DNA of 64,000 nt from Lucifuga dentata (taxonomy: Eukaryota > Chordata > Actinopteri > Ophidiiformes > Bythitidae), in assembly GCA_014773175.1 (NCBI GenBank), contig VXCM01001360.1, positions 119,135-183,134 of the forward strand, given 5' to 3'. The notes under the pieces are model-generated. The model was given only the letters and a program-made list of their open reading frames with translations, was not told the DNA's origin and did no database searches. Shown piece after piece: positions 63,659-64,000 of this stretch. Numbering within the stretch: position 1 is the first letter of the stretch; each line of letters starts with the position of its first letter. Position numbers and translations under genes: made by a program.

Positions 63659-63936
63659 ACCTCCACCAAGGAGGTTATGTGATAATCGGCATTAGTCCCA
63701 AAACGTTACTGAGGGATTTATATAAAATTTGGGGGACAGATGTCAAGGGGAAGAAGTAGCTAAATTTGGAGGCGATCCAGATGATATCTGGATCCAGGAT
63801 CCAGAAAAGGCCTATAAAATCAATGCTAATGGGCCAATTTTAATTAAATTTAGCTCTGGCCACTCCTACTGTAAAAGCCTCAGCATTTATTAGGGATTTT
63901 GCTGGACTTGGTGGAGATATGCAGTCTCAGAGTGAT
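63659..63936 (+). mobile_element. Decayed CCTCCACCAAGGAGG-type interspersed repeat
   Basis: Starts ACCTCCACCAAGGAGGTTAT and ends TTGGTGGAGATATGCAGTCT then CAGAGTGATTTCT, matching from memory the two ends of a repeat very common in fish (CCGCCAAGGAGGTTATGT ... GGCGGAGGTATGCGCTCTC). The frame at 63520-63759 overlaps it and is incidental. Confidence 0.6.
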
Positions 63937-64000
63937 TTCTTCTTCTTCTTTTCCTTTCGGCTTTTCCCTTCAGGGGTCACCACAGCGAATCATCTGCCTC
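63937..64000 (-). mobile_element. 3' end of the RTE-like LINE, third copy, cut by the window edge
   Basis: On the minus strand it has a (GAA)n tail, then CCTGAAGGGAAAAGCC and CGCTGTGGTGACCCC, the same 3' end as at 9889 and 11284. It is inserted directly beside the repeat at 63659. Confidence 0.75.

Overview
This is a piece of a vertebrate nuclear genome, almost certainly a teleost fish. It is AT-rich and non-coding for more than 95% of its length. It is dense in microsatellites and fish-type interspersed repeats: a hAT transposase of the ZBED5/SCAND3 type, RTE-like LINE tails, tRNA-like SINEs and TTAA-flanked foldback MITEs. Short fish-like introns may also be present. There are no bacterial operons, rRNA or tRNA genes, or CRISPR arrays. 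Nearly all long open frames are chance readings through repeats or N runs.

The only confident host-gene sequence is one 67-nt exon at 1733-1799 (+). It has a strong polypyrimidine/AG acceptor and an AG|GTAAAA donor, and encodes part of RRM1 of a Raver-family protein (Raver1/Raver2, PTB-binding nuclear ribonucleoproteins). No other Raver exon is visible, so most of the window is probably one very large intron, or the next exon is lost in a gap or misjoin. A second, unidentified two-exon reading frame (16883-17057 and 17142-17216, with an 84-bp GT-AG intron) is the best candidate for an unannotated coding segment.

Layout. 1-9.4 kb: Raver exon, microsatellites, a 60-70-bp minisatellite and TTAA MITEs. 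9.46-11.3 kb: a second MITE family, then two head-to-head LINE 3' ends flanking a 926-N gap. 14.08-16.52 kb: a full-length but dead hAT transposon with 8-bp target duplication. 16.6-17.2 kb: a foldback repeat and the candidate exons. 18.4-19.4 kb: one TTAA MITE nested in another. 23.9-24.7 kb: a LINE fragment on the minus strand. 27.3-27.7 kb: a degenerate satellite-like array. 28.5-30.2 kb: a non-autonomous hAT with perfect target duplication. 32.4-33.2 kb: a decayed LINE. 34.3 and 43.6 kb: tRNA-like SINEs. 38.8 kb: an 82-bp perfect palindrome. 39.6-40.3 kb: an element made of inverted tandem repeats. 41.6-42.5 kb: an 890-bp segment bounded by 52-bp inverted repeats. 57.0-59.7 kb: more TTAA MITEs. 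60.6-63.0 kb: another non-autonomous hAT inserted in an ATCT microsatellite. The right edge enters a third copy of the LINE seen at 10 kb.

The assembly needs caution. There are 23 isolated single N characters. Four are flanked by exact 61-65-bp direct duplications and most others sit in homopolymers, so the N marks unmerged overlapping contig ends and the tandem copies beside it are probably not real. I found no convincing new multi-gene system. The most interesting signals are structural.
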